A stretch of 19,711 bases of DNA from Gaeumannomyces sp. JS-464 (Eukaryota > Ascomycota > Sordariomycetes > Magnaporthales > Magnaporthaceae), in assembly GCA_002197995.1 (NCBI GenBank), contig NGZR01000020.1:1-19711 (forward strand). The letters are read 5' to 3'. The notes under the pieces are model-generated. The model was not told the origin of the DNA. It did no database searches and worked only from the letters and a program-made list of their open reading frames with translations. This document shows positions 1 through 9,338 of the stretch, in pieces. Position numbers and translations under genes: made by a program. Each line of letters begins with the position of its first letter. Position 1 is the stretch's first letter.

Positions 1-162
1 GAAAACAGTAAAAACGTAAGTGAGAGTAAGTAGAAGTACAGTGTAGGTAGTGACAGAAGGTAGGAAAAGGTACGTAGGGTGGTACAGTAAGAAGTGCAGG
101 TCGGGTCAAGCAAGTGTGTCAAACAAGTAGGCGTGTAGTCAAAAAACGGTGTCGTGAGGTAA
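1..162 (+). CDS. Intron-encoded endonuclease, C-terminal fragment (NUMOD-type helix-turn-helix)
   Basis: In the collapsed reading, frame 1 is open from the window edge to TAA at 159-162 and gives 43 residues without a slip. The core reads V-G-K-V-L-G-V-H-K-N-A-V-G-Q-A-I, followed by N-N-R-L-I-K-K-R. This is the pattern of the short DNA-binding helix-turn-helix repeat (NUMOD1/IENR1 type) that closes many GIY-YIG and HNH homing endonucleases of fungal mitochondria. It binds the intron homing site while the missing N-terminal catalytic domain cuts. The 5' part lies outside the window, so the catalytic class is unknown. It must belong to an intron of rnl upstream of the first exon seen here. Confidence 0.8.
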
Positions 163-299
163 CAAAAAAAAAGTAAAAGTGGAAGTAAGTAAGTGTCAGT
201 GGTGAGTGTAACGTAAGTGCAGTGTAACAAAAAAGAAAGAGAGGTAAACAGTAAAGTGTAGTAGTGTAGTCGTGGTAAAGTGGAGTAGGTGTAAGTGTG
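163..299 (+). other. Tail of an upstream rnl intron
   Basis: This is AT-rich, non-coding sequence between the stop of the first ORF and recognisable rnl. It contains poly-A stretches and no group I core motifs. The exact 3' splice site of this upstream intron is not visible to me. The boundary at about 299 is a guess based on where rRNA-like sequence begins. Confidence 0.4.
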
Positions 300-458
300 A
301 AAACGTAGTGTGAGAAAAGTCGTCAGCGTGTGTGCCGTAAGTGTAGAGTGGGCGTAAGAGAGTAAGTCGTGGTAGTCGGTCGCAAAGAGTAGTCCGAAGA
401 GGTGTAGTGGGTAAGGTAAGGTGAAAGACAAGTGTCGTGACGTAGGAGTAGCGTGGGT
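300..458 (+). rRNA. rnl: Mitochondrial LSU rRNA, exon around E. coli 700-800
   Basis: In the collapsed reading, 365-458 matches the helix region just before E. coli position 800: a hairpin like the one near 740-750, then a stretch equivalent to the bacterial GGTGAAAGGCCAATC segment, ending in GATAGCTGGT. The rRNA should continue with a T-rich, GAAA-containing segment, but it is interrupted at 458/459 by a group I intron, and the expected continuation resumes at 2209. The last exon base is T, as usual for a group I 5' splice site. The 5' limit at about 300 is uncertain. Confidence 0.75.
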
Positions 459-1007
459 AAAAAGTGTGAGTGGTAAGCAGGTCGTGTGTAGTGGCCAGCG
501 TGGGTAGGCGGACAAGCCGTACGTAGTAAACCAGTCAAAGTGTGACGGGAAAGCCCGTAAAGCGTAGTCGTCAACCAAACAAGAGGTGGGTAACACAGTC
601 GTGTGGTGGCACAGGTGTAAGTGACGTCGGTGGGTAAGGGTAAAAGTAGAGAGTAGAGTGGTACGAAAGGAAAGTGGGGTAAGTCCGCAGCCAAGGTACC
701 GTGGTAAAGTGTAGTGTAGTGTAAGTAAGTGAGGGTAGTGCAGGTGTCAGTCGACGTAGAGTGGTGGTGTGACGGTGTAGTGTGTGTCAGTAGCGGTGTG
801 TAAGAGTAGTAGGTCAAGCCGTCACCCGAAAGGGGTGCAGAAGTAAGTGTAAGGTAGTGTGTAAGTCGGTAGTCAAGTAGTGTGTAAAAGTGTAGCAGTG
901 TGTCGGTGTGTGTAGTAGCGTGTGCGCAGGTCAGTAGGGTAGTGTAGTAGTAGTCGTAAGGACGCGTGGTAAGTGTAGTACCGTGACCCGTGTGTGGGTG
1001 TAGGGGT

Positions 1008-1041
1008 GTACGAGTGTAGGAGGTACGTCCGTAAGTCGGTA
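1008..1041 (+). repeat. Perfect 26-nt palindrome inside intron 1 (collapsed)
   Basis: After collapse this reads TACGATTAGGAGT followed at once by its exact reverse complement. It continues into a TACTTCGTAC unit typical of the hairpin family dispersed elsewhere in the window. The symmetry is invisible in the raw bases because the inserted Gs lie on one strand only. Confidence 0.8.
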
Positions 1042-1152
1042 CGTGTCGGTACGTCCGGTACGGAAAAAGTGTCGTAGTCGGTAAGTAGTGGTGTAACGCG
1101 TAAGTACGCGACAGTGGTAGTGTCAGTAGTGAAAGACGTAAAGTAAGTAAAA

Positions 1153-2083
1153 AGTGAAGTGTGTACCCAACGAAAGTGTAAAGTGTGGTAGCGTGTGTGT
1201 AGTAAGTGGTGGCGTGTAGAGTAAAGCGTCGGTAGTAGTGTAAAAGAGAACAAAAAGTAGGGCAGCGTGGTAGTAGTCGGTGTGTAGGTGTAAGTAAAGT
1301 GGTAAGTAAGTAAAACGTGTAGTGTAGGGTAGGTACGTAGTAAACGTGGTGTCAAAGTAGAGTGTGTACAAAGTAGTGTGTCAAGTGTGTAAAGGTAGTG
1401 TAGCGTGAAAGAAGAACACCGTAGTGTCAGTCGTGTGCGTCGTGTGTGTAAAGGTAGTGGAGTGTCGAAAACGTGTGTACGTGTGTAGAAAGTACGTGGA
1501 AGTAGTGTGTGAAGAAGGGTGGTAAACCCGTAGTAACAAGAGAACAGGTAGTGTAGTGTGTGTGTCGTAAGGTGTAAAGCCAAGTAGTAAGTAGTGTGTG
1601 TAGGTACAAGCGGGGTGTCGTGTGTGTAGGAGTAGTAAACAGTACGTGAAACGTACGTGTGGAGTGTGTCGTGTGTAAAAGTGAAAGAAAAGGTGTAGGT
1701 GAGTAAGTACAAAAAAAAAGTGTGGTCGTAGTAGCGTGCAACAGGCCGAGGTACGTGTACAGAGGAAGAGTAAGCAAGAGTGTGTCGTGAGTGCCCGGTA
1801 AAGGGTGTGTAGTACGTGTCAGCGTGAGACGTCGGGTCGTAAAAGTAGTCAGTCGTGCGGCGTAGTAGCGTCGTGTAGAGGGTGGTGTACGTGGTGAGTA
1901 GGTGTAAAAAGTGGTAAAGTACGTAAGTGAAAAGGTGTAGAAGTGTGCAAGGTGTGTAACGTGAGTGCAGCCAAAGTACAGTAGGAGGTAAGGTAGACCA
2001 GCAGGTAAGAAAAGTAGTAGTGTGAGTACGTAAGTAAAGTGTAAGTACAAGGGTAGTACCGTGTGTAGTGTAACGTAAAGTAA
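1153..2083 (+). pseudogene. GIY-YIG homing endonuclease ORF with frame slips
   Basis: The collapsed ORF starts M-N-L-P-N-E-I-K and reaches TAA at 2080-2083. The GIY-YIG nuclease domain is recognisable. A-V-Y stands in for the GIY tripeptide (about 1262-1280), Y-L-G for YIG (about 1316-1331), the conserved Arg is in N-R-F (about 1355-1368), and the metal-binding Glu is in R-E-Q-Y-Y-F (about 1536-1560). Next come L-K-P-x-Y-N-I-L and L-G-Y-K-H-T-E-T (a NUMOD3-like repeat), and a closing helix-turn-helix Y-I-G-V-S-R-P-A-V-R-K-Y-I. Such enzymes cut intronless alleles and spread the intron. At least five frame slips, near 1375, 1505, 1585, 1680 and 1780, break the frame, mostly at A/T runs. They may be sequencing errors rather than true decay, so the pseudogene label is provisional. 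Confidence 0.75.
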
Positions 2084-2208
2084 AGTACGTGTAAGTGTAG
2101 TGTCGGTGTAAAGTGGAGTAGCAGTAAGTAGTAAGTAGCGTAGTGTGTAGGGAGAAGGACCCGTAGCGTGTGTACCGTGTAAAAGGGTGTAAAGGGGTCA
2201 GTAACGTG

Positions 2209-2536
2209 GTGTGTCGTGCGAAACCGTAGTAAAAGGTAGGCAAGTGTGTGTAAGTAACAGTCGTGTAGCAGGGTACAGAACGTGTAAGTCGTCAGACAAG
2301 AGTGGTAAAGTGTGTGTCAGTGGTGAAGTGTAAAGGTAGGTGCGTCGTGTAGCGTGTACGTAGGGTAGGTGCGTGTCGTGTAGTGCACAGTGAAAAGTAC
2401 AGTGTGTAGTCGTGTGTAGTAGAGTCGGGGGAGTCGGTGAAGAGTGTGTGTAGTCGGGTGAGGTAGTGGTAGACGTCGGAAGTGGCAAAGAGTGAAGTAG
2501 TGTGAAGTGAGTCGGACAGTAGAAGTGAGTAAGGGT
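2209..2536 (+). rRNA. rnl: Mitochondrial LSU rRNA, exon around E. coli 800-960
   Basis: The collapsed sequence resumes exactly where the previous exon stopped: T-rich bases, then CTGCGAAACCTATAAAAGTA, equivalent to the bacterial CCGAAAGCTATTTAGGTAG segment. It continues with a counterpart of the GGTAGAGCACTG helix and a diverged stretch up to about 2536. The 3' boundary is placed after AAGGT because the next group I core begins about 50 collapsed bases later. It is accurate only to a few bases. Confidence 0.78.
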
Positions 2537-4369
2537 GTAGTAAGTACAGCCGTAGTGTGGTAGAAGGTGAACCGTGTCGTGCGTAGTAAACCGTGTCAAA
2601 GTGTGCGGGAACACCCGTAAAGCAAGTCAGTAACCAAGGTAAGAGGTAGGTAAGTACAGTCGTGTAGTGGCGTCAGGCAAGTGACGTCGAGGGTAGTGGG
2701 TAAAAGTCAGTGAGTGTGAGTGGTACGAAAGGTGTAAAGTGGGCAAGTCCGCAGCCAAGCACGACGCAAGCGTCGGTGGTGCAGGTGTCAGTCGACGTAA
2801 AGTGGTAGGGTGTGGCGCAAGCGTGTAAAAGTAGTAGGTCAGGCCGTCAGTCCGAAAGGAGTGCAAGTGGCAAGTAAAGGTAAGTGTGTGTAGTGTGTGT
2901 AGTGTGTAGTAAGTGTGTAGTAGTAAAGTAGCGTGTAGTGTGTCAGTAGGTAACGTAGCGTAGTGTGTAGTAGGCCGGGTGTCGTGGCAAAAGACGTGTA
3001 AGTACGACAGGCGACGTACCGTGTGTCGAAGGGGTAACGGAGTGTGTAAACGGGCGTGACACCCGTGGGTGTAAAGTAGGTGGTGTAAGTAGGTGTAAGG
3101 GTACGTGCAAGAAAAGAGTGGTGTGCAAAGCGTGTGCGTAGTGTAAGTGTGTGTGTGTAAGTAGCCGGACCGTGGCGGCGACGCGTAGGTAAGTCCGAGA
3201 GAGTGAGGTAAGTGGAGTGTCCAGTGTACCCAGTGTGTGTGGGTGGGTAGTGAGACAAACACGTAGGCGTGGTCGGCCGTGTGTGTAAGTGTAGTAAGTA
3301 ACAGTCAAAAGGTCACAAAAAAAGTGTGTGTAGTAGTAAAGTAACGGGTGTAGGTAGCGTCCAAGTAAAAAGCGTACGGCAGTGTAGTGTAAAGTAAAAA
3401 GACGTAGTAGTGTACAGGAGTAACAAAGGGTAAACCGTGGGTAGTGTGTAGTCGTAGAAGTGTAAGTAAAGTGTAAAGTAAGTAAGTGCGTAGTGGTAGG
3501 GTAGGTGGAGTGTAAAGTGTGTAGTCACAAAGAGTGTGAGGTGAAGTAGTGTACAAGTCAAAGGTGAAGTGTAAAAGAAAGTGTCGTAGGCCGTCAGTGC
3601 GTGCGTGTACGTGTAAAGTAGTGGAGTACGAAAAGTGTGTGTAGTAAGTAGAAAGTGTGTAGAAGTAGTGTGCCGAGCAGAGTGAGCGTGTAGTGTAAAA
3701 GAGAACAGGTAGTGTACGTGGAGTCGTAGTGTAAAGTCCGTGAAGTAGTAAGTGGTAGTGTAAAAGTAGTGCGTAGTGTCGCGTAGTGTAGGGGTAGTAA
3801 ACAGTACGTCCGTGAAAAGTAGTAGCGAAGGTGTGTAAGGTGTAAAAAAGGTGTCACAGGAACGTGTAAGGAGTAGTAGTGTAGTCGTGTCAGGTGCACG
3901 TGTAGGAAAAGAAGGTGTAGGTCAAGAAACGTAGAGAGTAAAGTGTAGTCGTCGTGTGCGTACAGTCGTAACGTAGTAAAAAAAAGTAACCCGTCGTGTG
4001 TCACCGTGAAGCGTGTGTAGCGTAAGTAGTGTACAGCGTAAAACGTACAGAACGGTGAAGGAGGTGGCGTGGTGTACACGTGTGTAAAGTACGTCAAACG
4101 TAACGAAGAAGTGTAGAAGTGTCCGTACGTGTGTAACGTAAAGGTGTGCGGAAGTAGTGTGTGGGGTAGTAAAAAGACAAGCGTAGTACGAAACGCAAGT
4201 AAAGTAGAGGAAGGTCGTGTGTTAAAGGACGTGTGTAGTCGGTGGTGTCAGTAAAAAAAGGTAGGCAGGTGTGTAGTACACAGTAAGGTACGTAAGTGTA
4301 GTAAGTAAGTAAAGTAAAAGTGTACGTGTGTAAGTGTGTGTTAAGTCGTAGTAAGGTGTAAAGGTCAGG
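2537..4369 (+). mobile_element. Second group I intron in rnl (before E. coli 1000) with GIY-YIG ORF
   Basis: The core is very similar to intron 1. P3/P4 (CAAATTGCGGGAACACCC) lies near 2596-2617, Q (AATCCGCAGCCAAGC) at 2745-2760, R (GCAGTTCATCGACTAAA) at 2781-2802, and S (AAAATATAGTCAGGCC) near 2826-2845, followed by a stable GAAA-capped hairpin. A non-coding segment of about 500 raw bases (2880-3380) contains a strong hairpin GCTATTAATTTTTTAATAGC near 3130-3165. The GIY-YIG ORF follows. The 3' end is placed after CAGG at about 4369 from the resumption of rRNA. The similarity to intron 1 in core and ORF layout suggests a common ancestor or duplication. Confidence 0.85.
3380..4317 (+). pseudogene. 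GIY-YIG homing endonuclease ORF with frame slips
   Basis: The collapsed product shows K-G-K-P-G-I-Y-L (GIY, about 3425-3454), M-Y-V-G-S-G-L (YIG, about 3488-3510) and the catalytic Arg in L-S-Q-R-L (about 3518-3538). Then follow L-K-Y-G-Y-E-N-F, the Glu-bearing R-E-Q-Y-Y-L-D-L-L (about 3700-3728), L-G-Y-K-H-T-P-E-N (about 3783-3815, NUMOD3-like), S-Q-E-T-R-D-K-L-S-L, and a helix-turn-helix near 4140-4200 ending R-G-S-L-L-K-G-L-Y-R-V-H-K-K. From 3700 to 4290 the frame is almost continuous. The N-terminal third has slips, including a lost T in the codon I read as TGA (Trp) after I-Y-L near 3454, and a lost A near 3572. The start codon is not certain. It is typical of fungal mitochondrial intron endonucleases and may be functional if the slips are errors. 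Confidence 0.78.
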
Positions 4370-5726
4370 GTGTAGTAGTAACCGTGGTGGTCGTAAAGTG
4401 GAGTAGCGTCAGTAAAGAGTGTGTGTGGGCGTAGTGTGTAGGGAGTAAGAGTGTAAGCGTGTGTAGGTACAGTAAGCGTGTAAAGTGTGTCCGGTGGTAG
4501 TGGTCAAAAGGGAAACAGCCCAGAACAAGGTGTAAGGGTGTCCAAAAGTGTAGTGTAGTGTAAGGTGAAAGTGTAAGAAGGTGTGTGTAGTGTGTAAGGT
4601 CGACAAGGAGAGTAGGCGTGTGGAGGCAGCCAGTAAGTGTGTAAAGACCGTCGGTAACAGAGCGTGTGTGTGTAGGTGTGTAAAAGCAGTCGAAAAGTAG
4701 TAACGGAGTCGTAAAGTAAGTAGTACCGAGTACCGTGTGGTCCAGTAAAGTGTAAGAGTAAGTGTGTAGTGTAGTGGTGTAGTGTGTAGTGGGGTAGCAG
4801 AACGTGGGGTGTGTAGTAGTGAGAGTGTGTGTGTCGTGTATGTGTGTAAGAAAAGTGTAGTAAGTAGTAACGTCAAGGTGAGTAAGTGGTGACAGTGAGG
4901 TAACGTAAAAGAGGTGTGTAGTACGTCGTCGCCGTGTAAGCGTGTAGTGGCGTAAGGTAAAGGTAACGGCCGTCGTAAGGTGTGTGTGTGTAACCGTGAA
5001 GGGTGTAAAAGTGAGTGAGAAAAGTCGTGTAAAGTGTAAAAAGACAACAGTGTGTGTGTAAGGTGAAAAGGTGGTGCAGGAAAGTAGTGTGTGTAAGTAG
5101 ACAGTAGTGGACCAAGTAAACGTAAAAAGAGTGAAGAAAAGTAGTAAGGTGGTCAACCGGTACCGTAGTAAGCGTGCAACAAGGTAAGCGTAGGTAGAGG
5201 AGTACGAAGGCGGTAAAGTGAGAGTAACAAGTCAGTAAAGGAACGTCGGCAAAAGTAACGTACCGGTAACGTGTAGGGAGTAAGGAGGGCGTCAGTGTAG
5301 TGTCGTGTGAGTGTAAGTAGTCAAGGTAAAAAGGAAGAAGCAGTGAAAGTAGGTGGTGTGGTACGACGTGTGTGTAAGTGTAAAACAAAGCACGTGTGCA
5401 AAAAGAGTGAGTAAAGTCGTAAGGTAGTGTGTGTGAAAGTCGTGCCCGAGTGGTCGGCGTGGGTGTAACGAAGAGTAACGTAAAGTGTGTGTAAAGGGTG
5501 TGTGGGTGGTGTGCAGGAAACCCCGAGTGAAGTGGCGGCCGTGTAACGGTGAGGGTCCGTAAGGGTAGCGAAAGTGCCGTGTGGCCGTGTAAAGTGCGGG
5601 TCGTGTGCAGTGAAGTGAGTGGTAACGAGTACAACAGCGTGGTCGTCGTAGTGAGTGTGACGTCAGGTGAAAGTGTGGAAGTAACGTGGTGCAGAGTACA
5701 GGTGTACCGTCGTAGAGTAGACGAGA
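4370..5726 (+). rRNA. rnl: Mitochondrial LSU rRNA, exon from about E. coli 1000 to 2059
   Basis: Many universal LSU landmarks are visible after collapse: AGGGAAACAGCCCAGA (about 4508-4524), GGAGGCAGCCATAATTTAAAG (the GTPase-centre region, 4622-4645), TATGGGTAGCAGAACG (about 4785-4805), GACATGAGTAACTAAA, the ATACGAAGGCG segment near 5201, and CGGCAAAATAACTACCGTAA (about 5245-5272). They are followed by the segment equivalent to bacterial TGCAACTGTTTA and by TGCCCGATGTCGGC. Near 5526-5578 come GAATGGCGGCC and GGTCCTAAGGTAGCGAAAT (E. coli about 1900-1955), then GACTCAGTGAAATTG (about 5658-5680). The exon stops inside the peptidyl-transferase ring sequence at the 2059 position, where a group II intron begins. 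Confidence 0.95.
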
Positions 5727-6544
5727 GGTGCGACGTAGCGTAAGGTGCGTGTAAAACAAGTGGTGGGTGAAAACCCACCAGAGTAACCCGGTGTAGTCGT
5801 GAGCGTGTAGTGGTGGCAGTGCAGTGTAAGAGGTAAGTGTGTGTGTGTGTGTGGTGGTGAAGCCACAAAAGTCCGTGCCGTGTGTGTGTGAGTAAAGGGA
5901 GGGTGAGCGTAGTAGTACGTAGTGGAGTAACGTAAAGGTGAAGTCGTGCGGTCGTGAAGCGGTAGAGTCGTAGAGCGTCGTAGTGTGTCGTCGTACAGGT
6001 AGAAAAAGTGTGTAAAAAGTAGAGGTGTGTGGTGTAAGTGTGGTAGTAAACAAGGTGTCGTCGGTGTGTGTGTAGTGTAAGTGGGGTCGTAAGTAGTGTA
6101 ACCGTACGGTAGTAGCAGGAGTCCGTAAAGGTAAGTAAGTGTAAGGGTGGTGTGTGTAAGGTAAACGTAGGGTAAGCCCCAGTAGGTGCCCGTGTAGTAC
6201 AGCGGTAGTAAGGGTGTGTAACGTGGTGAAGGTGTAAAGTAGTACAGTGTGGGGGTAAAGGAGTGCGTCGTAAAAGCGAAAGGTGTCGTAGTGTGGTAAG
6301 TGAGTAGAAAGTAGGGTGTAGTGTGACGTAAGTGTCGAAAGAAGTGCGTGACGTGTAGAGGTGGGGTGGTGTGTAGTGTAAACGTAGTAACGGTAAAAGT
6401 GTGCAGTGAGTGTGGGTACCGGCGTGTGTCGTGTAAGGTGAGTACGCAGTGTGTGTAAGTGGTAGCGTAAGAAAGAGGCAGTGGCGTCCGGTAGCGTGTG
6501 TGTAAAGAGTGTAAGAAAAAAAAACGGGAGTAGAGAAAAGACAC

Positions 6545-7808
6545 AGTGACAAACCCAAAGTAACAGTGTCAAAAGTAGTCAACGAAAAGGTGTGGAGTCC
6601 GTAGTGGTGAGGTAACAGGGAGTGGTAGACGCGGAAGGGTAAGTGTGTGTAGCAGTAGTAGTACAACGAAAAAACGGAGTAAAGTGTGTAGGTGCGTAGT
6701 GTGTGTAAAGGTGTACACAGAAAAGGTACGTGTCACGTAAAGTAGTGGTGTAGGTAGCGTGTGTGAAAAAGTGTGTGTGTGTAAGTGTGCGGTAACAGTA
6801 GGTGTAGTGTGAGTAAGTAGGGAAACAGAGTGGAGTAGTAAAGTGTGTAACGGTGTGTCGTAAAGTGTGGTCGTGAGTGTGTAGTGTGAGTGTAGTGTAG
6901 TACCGTCAGTGTGTGAGTAAAGTGTCCGTGTGTAGGTGGGTGTCGTAAGCAGTGTGTGGAGTGTTGTGTGTAAGTGTGTGTAAGAAAGCGTAGTGTGTGT
7001 ACGTGTAGAAAAAGCGGTAGCGTGGCGTCCGAAGGAGGAAAGAACAAAGAGTAAGAGTGTCGTGTGTGTAGTAAAAACAGGTAGTGAAGTAAAAAAGAGT
7101 CGTGTAGTGAAGAGCGTGTGAAACGTAGTCGTAAGTAAGTGTAGTCGTGTGTGTAAGTGTGTACAGTCCGTGCGGTGAGGTACAGGCCGTGTGTGGTGGA
7201 GTGGGTGAAGGGTGGTGTGTGTCAAGTGGTAGAAGTAGCCAACACGTGGTAAGGTAGAAACGTGTGTACGTGTACAGTGTAGGTGGTGTAAGTCCGTACC
7301 GTGTAGAGAGTAGCGTCAAAACAGGTCACGAGTGGTGGAAGGTGTGTGAAGTGCGTAGTGTAAAGAGGTAGTGTGTCGGGTGGTAGGGTGTAGTCGTAAA
7401 CCGTAAGGTAGTGAGTAGTGTAAGAGTGTGTAAAGTGAAGTCGTAAAAAGTCGTCGGTAGAGGTGTAAGTAGAGTAAGTAGTGTAAGTCAAGAGGAGGGT
7501 AGTGTAGTGTAAGTGTGTGTGGTGTAAAGTACCCCGTGTAGTGTAACGTGTCAAAGAAGTGTGTAGAGTAGTGTCAGAGTGTGAAAAGTGTAAGTAAGTA
7601 GAGGTGTAAGAAAAAAAGTGTCACAGTCGGACGTCCCGAGGGGAAACAGGAAAGTGAGTAAAGTAGTCAAAGTGTAGGGTAGTGAAGTAGCAAGTAGAGT
7701 GTAGTGTAGAGTACGTAAGTAGTAAGTCAAGTAGTAGTCAGAGTAAAGTGTAAAACGTAAGTGTAAGTCAGTAAGTCCACACGGTGTGTCAGAGGCGTGA
7801 GGAGGTAG
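6545..7808 (+). CDS. LAGLIDADG homing endonuclease in a group II intron
   Basis: The collapsed ORF opens M-T-N-P-N-N-I-Q-N-I-N-E-K and ends at TAG (7805-7808), about 300 residues. The first motif, W-V-T-G-I-V-D-A-E-G-N-F-S-I, lies near 6607-6660 and the second, W-V-Q-A-F-V-D-G-E-G-V, near 7165-7215. Both keep the acidic residue before the last Gly that binds metal, so a single-chain, two-motif nuclease is expected. Downstream Y-P-L-L-T-S-K-N-L-D is the usual C-terminal domain signature, followed by R-T-P-E-G-K-Q-E. TGA encodes Trp in the first motif. Two to four slips occur at T runs (one at the first motif). Its probable role is to cleave intronless rnl and move its host intron. It may also act as a maturase, but that is speculation. 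Confidence 0.8.
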
Positions 7809-7947
7809 CACAGGTAGTGGGTGTGGTAGTAGTCGTGGTGTAGGGTAGTGTCGTAGTGTGGTGTGTGTGTAGTGAGGTCCACGTGTGAGTCAGGTGGCAG
7901 TAGTGTGGTAGGTGTAGTAGGTGTAAAGTAAAAAGTAAAGTGCGTGT

Positions 7948-7989
7948 GAGCCGGTAGTGCGAGTGAAAGGTGTGCACGGTACGGGTGTC
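7948..7989 (+). ncRNA. Group II intron domain V
   Basis: The collapsed 34-nt hairpin has the strongly conserved lower stem (GAGCCGTATG with CGTACGGTTC), a small internal bulge and a GAAA tetraloop. This is the catalytic metal-binding domain of group II introns and the clearest proof of the intron class. Domain VI with the branch-point A follows up to 8041. Confidence 0.9.
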
Positions 7990-8397
7990 GTGTAGAGGGG
8001 GAAAGTGTGTGTAGGTAAGTAAAACGACCGTAGTCGTCGACAGACCCGTAGTGCAGCGTGTGTACGTACGTGTGTATGTGGTGTAGTAGTGTAGGTTAGG
8101 TAGGTGAACGTGTGTGTAGAAGTAGTAAGGGTAAGTGTAAGTGCGAGTGAAAGTGTGAAAGTACCGTGTGTAGTGTGGAGTACGTAGTAGTGTAGTGCGG
8201 TAAGCGTCGTGTAGTGTGTAGGGTGTAGTACAAGTGTGACGTGTGTAAGTGGGTGTGGTAGTAGTAAGTAAGACCCGTGGTAAGAGGGGAACAGTGTGCG
8301 TAGGAGACAGGTGTGTAGTGCGGGGCACAGACCCCACAAAGAGGTAAAGTGGGGTGGTGGTCCAACAAAGTAAGTGTGTACAGTCGTAAGTGTAGGT

Positions 8398-8442
8398 GTG
8401 CGTGTCGTGACCCGTGTGTGGGGTAGAAAGTAAGCAAGCGTA
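8398..8442 (+). repeat. Hairpin repeat copy 1 in rnl variable region
   Basis: Collapsed, this reads GCTTCTGACCCTTTGGGTAG followed by AAATAAGCAAGC. The CTGACCC/GGGTAG and GCTT/AAGC arms can pair. A second, nearly identical copy lies at 8641-8686. It sits in an expansion segment of the LSU rRNA where an insertion is tolerated. Confidence 0.8.
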
Positions 8443-8640
8443 GTCGCGTCGACAGTAGAGTAGTACGGAAGTAGTGACAGAGCGTGGTCGGTGTAGGGTG
8501 GTAAACGTAAGTAGTGTAGTGTAGTGTAGTGTGTAAGTAAGTAAAGTAAAGTAGTGTAGTGTGTAGTGTAGTGTTGTGTGGTGTGTGGTAAGTGTGTAAC
8601 AGACGTGTAAGTGTAGTGGGGTGGTGTCGTACGAAGGTAC

Positions 8641-8686
8641 GCGTGCGTGTCGTGACCCGTGTGTGGGGTAGAAAGTAAGCAAGCGT
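8641..8686 (+). repeat. Hairpin repeat copy 2 in rnl variable region
   Basis: About 43 raw bases are identical to the copy at 8398-8442, which indicates recent duplication or insertion of a small mobile palindrome within the rRNA expansion segment. Confidence 0.8.
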
Positions 8687-9338
8687 ACGTAAAGTAAGCA
8701 ACCGTGTGTAAGTCGTGTAGGTAAAAGTCAAAGTGGTAAGTAGTGTGGTGTGTGTAGTGTGTGTAAGTAGTAAAAGTAGTAGTGTGTGTAGGGTAAGAGG
8801 TGTGTAAGTGTGTGGTGAAAGTGTAGGTAGTAGGTGTAAGTAAGTAGTGTAGTGAAGTAGTAGTGTCGTAAGTAGTGTAGTGTAGTAGGTGTAGTGTAGT
8901 AAAGTGTAGTGTGCGTACCGTCGTACGTGTCGGTAGGGTACGTAAAAGACGTAGCAGTAAGTAAGTAAGTGTGTAGTAAGTAAAAGGTGAGTAGTACAGT
9001 AGTAGACCAGGGTGTAACGGCGTGTAAGTCGTGTGCCGTGTACGTGGTGTGTGAGTGTAACAACAAAGTCGTGTACAGGTCGCGGTAAGCGGGGCAGTAG
9101 GAGTCACGAGACACAGTAAAGGAAAGGGTCGTGTGGAGTGTGTGTGTGGAAAAGCGTACGCGTAGGGAGTGGTGTGTGTCCGTGTCAAGTGGTGTGTAAG
9201 TAGTAGAGTAGTAGTAGCGTGTAAGCGTGTGTAGTAGTAGTAGTAAGTAGTAAGTAGTGAGTAGTAGTAGTGGGGTCAAGTGTCAAGAAGTGTACGTGTG
9301 TAGTGCAGTGCAGTACGTGTCGTACGGAGGTAGCGAAG

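Larger units (their letters stand above)
459..2208 (+). mobile_element. Group I intron in rnl (near E. coli 800) with GIY-YIG ORF
   Basis: The catalytic core is visible after collapse. The P3/P4 strand (CAAATTGACGGGAAAGCCC) lies near 535-557, the Q element (AATCCGCAGCCAAG) at 680-696, the R element (GCAGTTCATCGACTAGA) at 739-760, and the S element (AAGATATAGTCAAGCC) at 802-820, followed by a GAAA-capped hairpin. The endonuclease ORF (1153-2083) lies downstream of the core, in the 3' peripheral domain. The intron ends in G at 2208, and the rRNA continues with the expected sequence. The stretch 870-1150 is non-coding and carries a perfect palindrome at 1008-1041. Confidence 0.88.
5727..8041 (+). 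mobile_element. Group II intron in rnl at E. coli 2059, with LAGLIDADG ORF
   Basis: The 5' end reads GTGCGAC, the group II 5' consensus. Domain V is well conserved at 7948-7989: GAGCCGTATGCGAT, a GAAA cap, then the paired strand ending GTACGGTTC. It is followed by a domain VI-like stem, and the 3' end reads CTCGAC (the AY rule). The next exon begins AGACCC, which fixes insertion after A2059 of the rRNA. The ORF inside is not a reverse transcriptase but a double-motif LAGLIDADG endonuclease (6545-7808). Fungal mitochondrial rRNA genes are known to hold such group II/LAGLIDADG combinations. The stretch 5730-6540 is the structured 5' part of the ribozyme (domains I-III). I see no other gene in it. 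Confidence 0.88.
8042..9170 (+). rRNA. rnl: Mitochondrial LSU rRNA, exon E. coli 2060-2449
   Basis: It starts AGACCCTATGCAGCTTTACT, the segment after A2059. It includes GAAATTGAAATACC, then GAGACAGTTTATGCGGGGCA (about 8302-8328) followed by CAGACCCCACAAAGAGTAAA, then GTTAACGGCTTAATCTTGCC (about 9010-9038), CAGTCGCGTAAGCGGGGCAT (about 9075-9098) and GATCACGAGACACATAAA. It ends GCTAGGGAT at 9170, the left half of the omega (I-SceI-type) homing site. A variable region at about 8390-8990 is expanded by AT-rich sequence and by two copies of a hairpin repeat. Confidence 0.94.

Noticed and set aside
2880..3380. A possible extra gene or second intron core upstream of the GIY-YIG ORF in rnl intron 2
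   Set aside because: Some GC-richer hairpin-forming sequence is present, but I could not find complete P3-P7 elements or an open frame. It is treated as peripheral intron structure.
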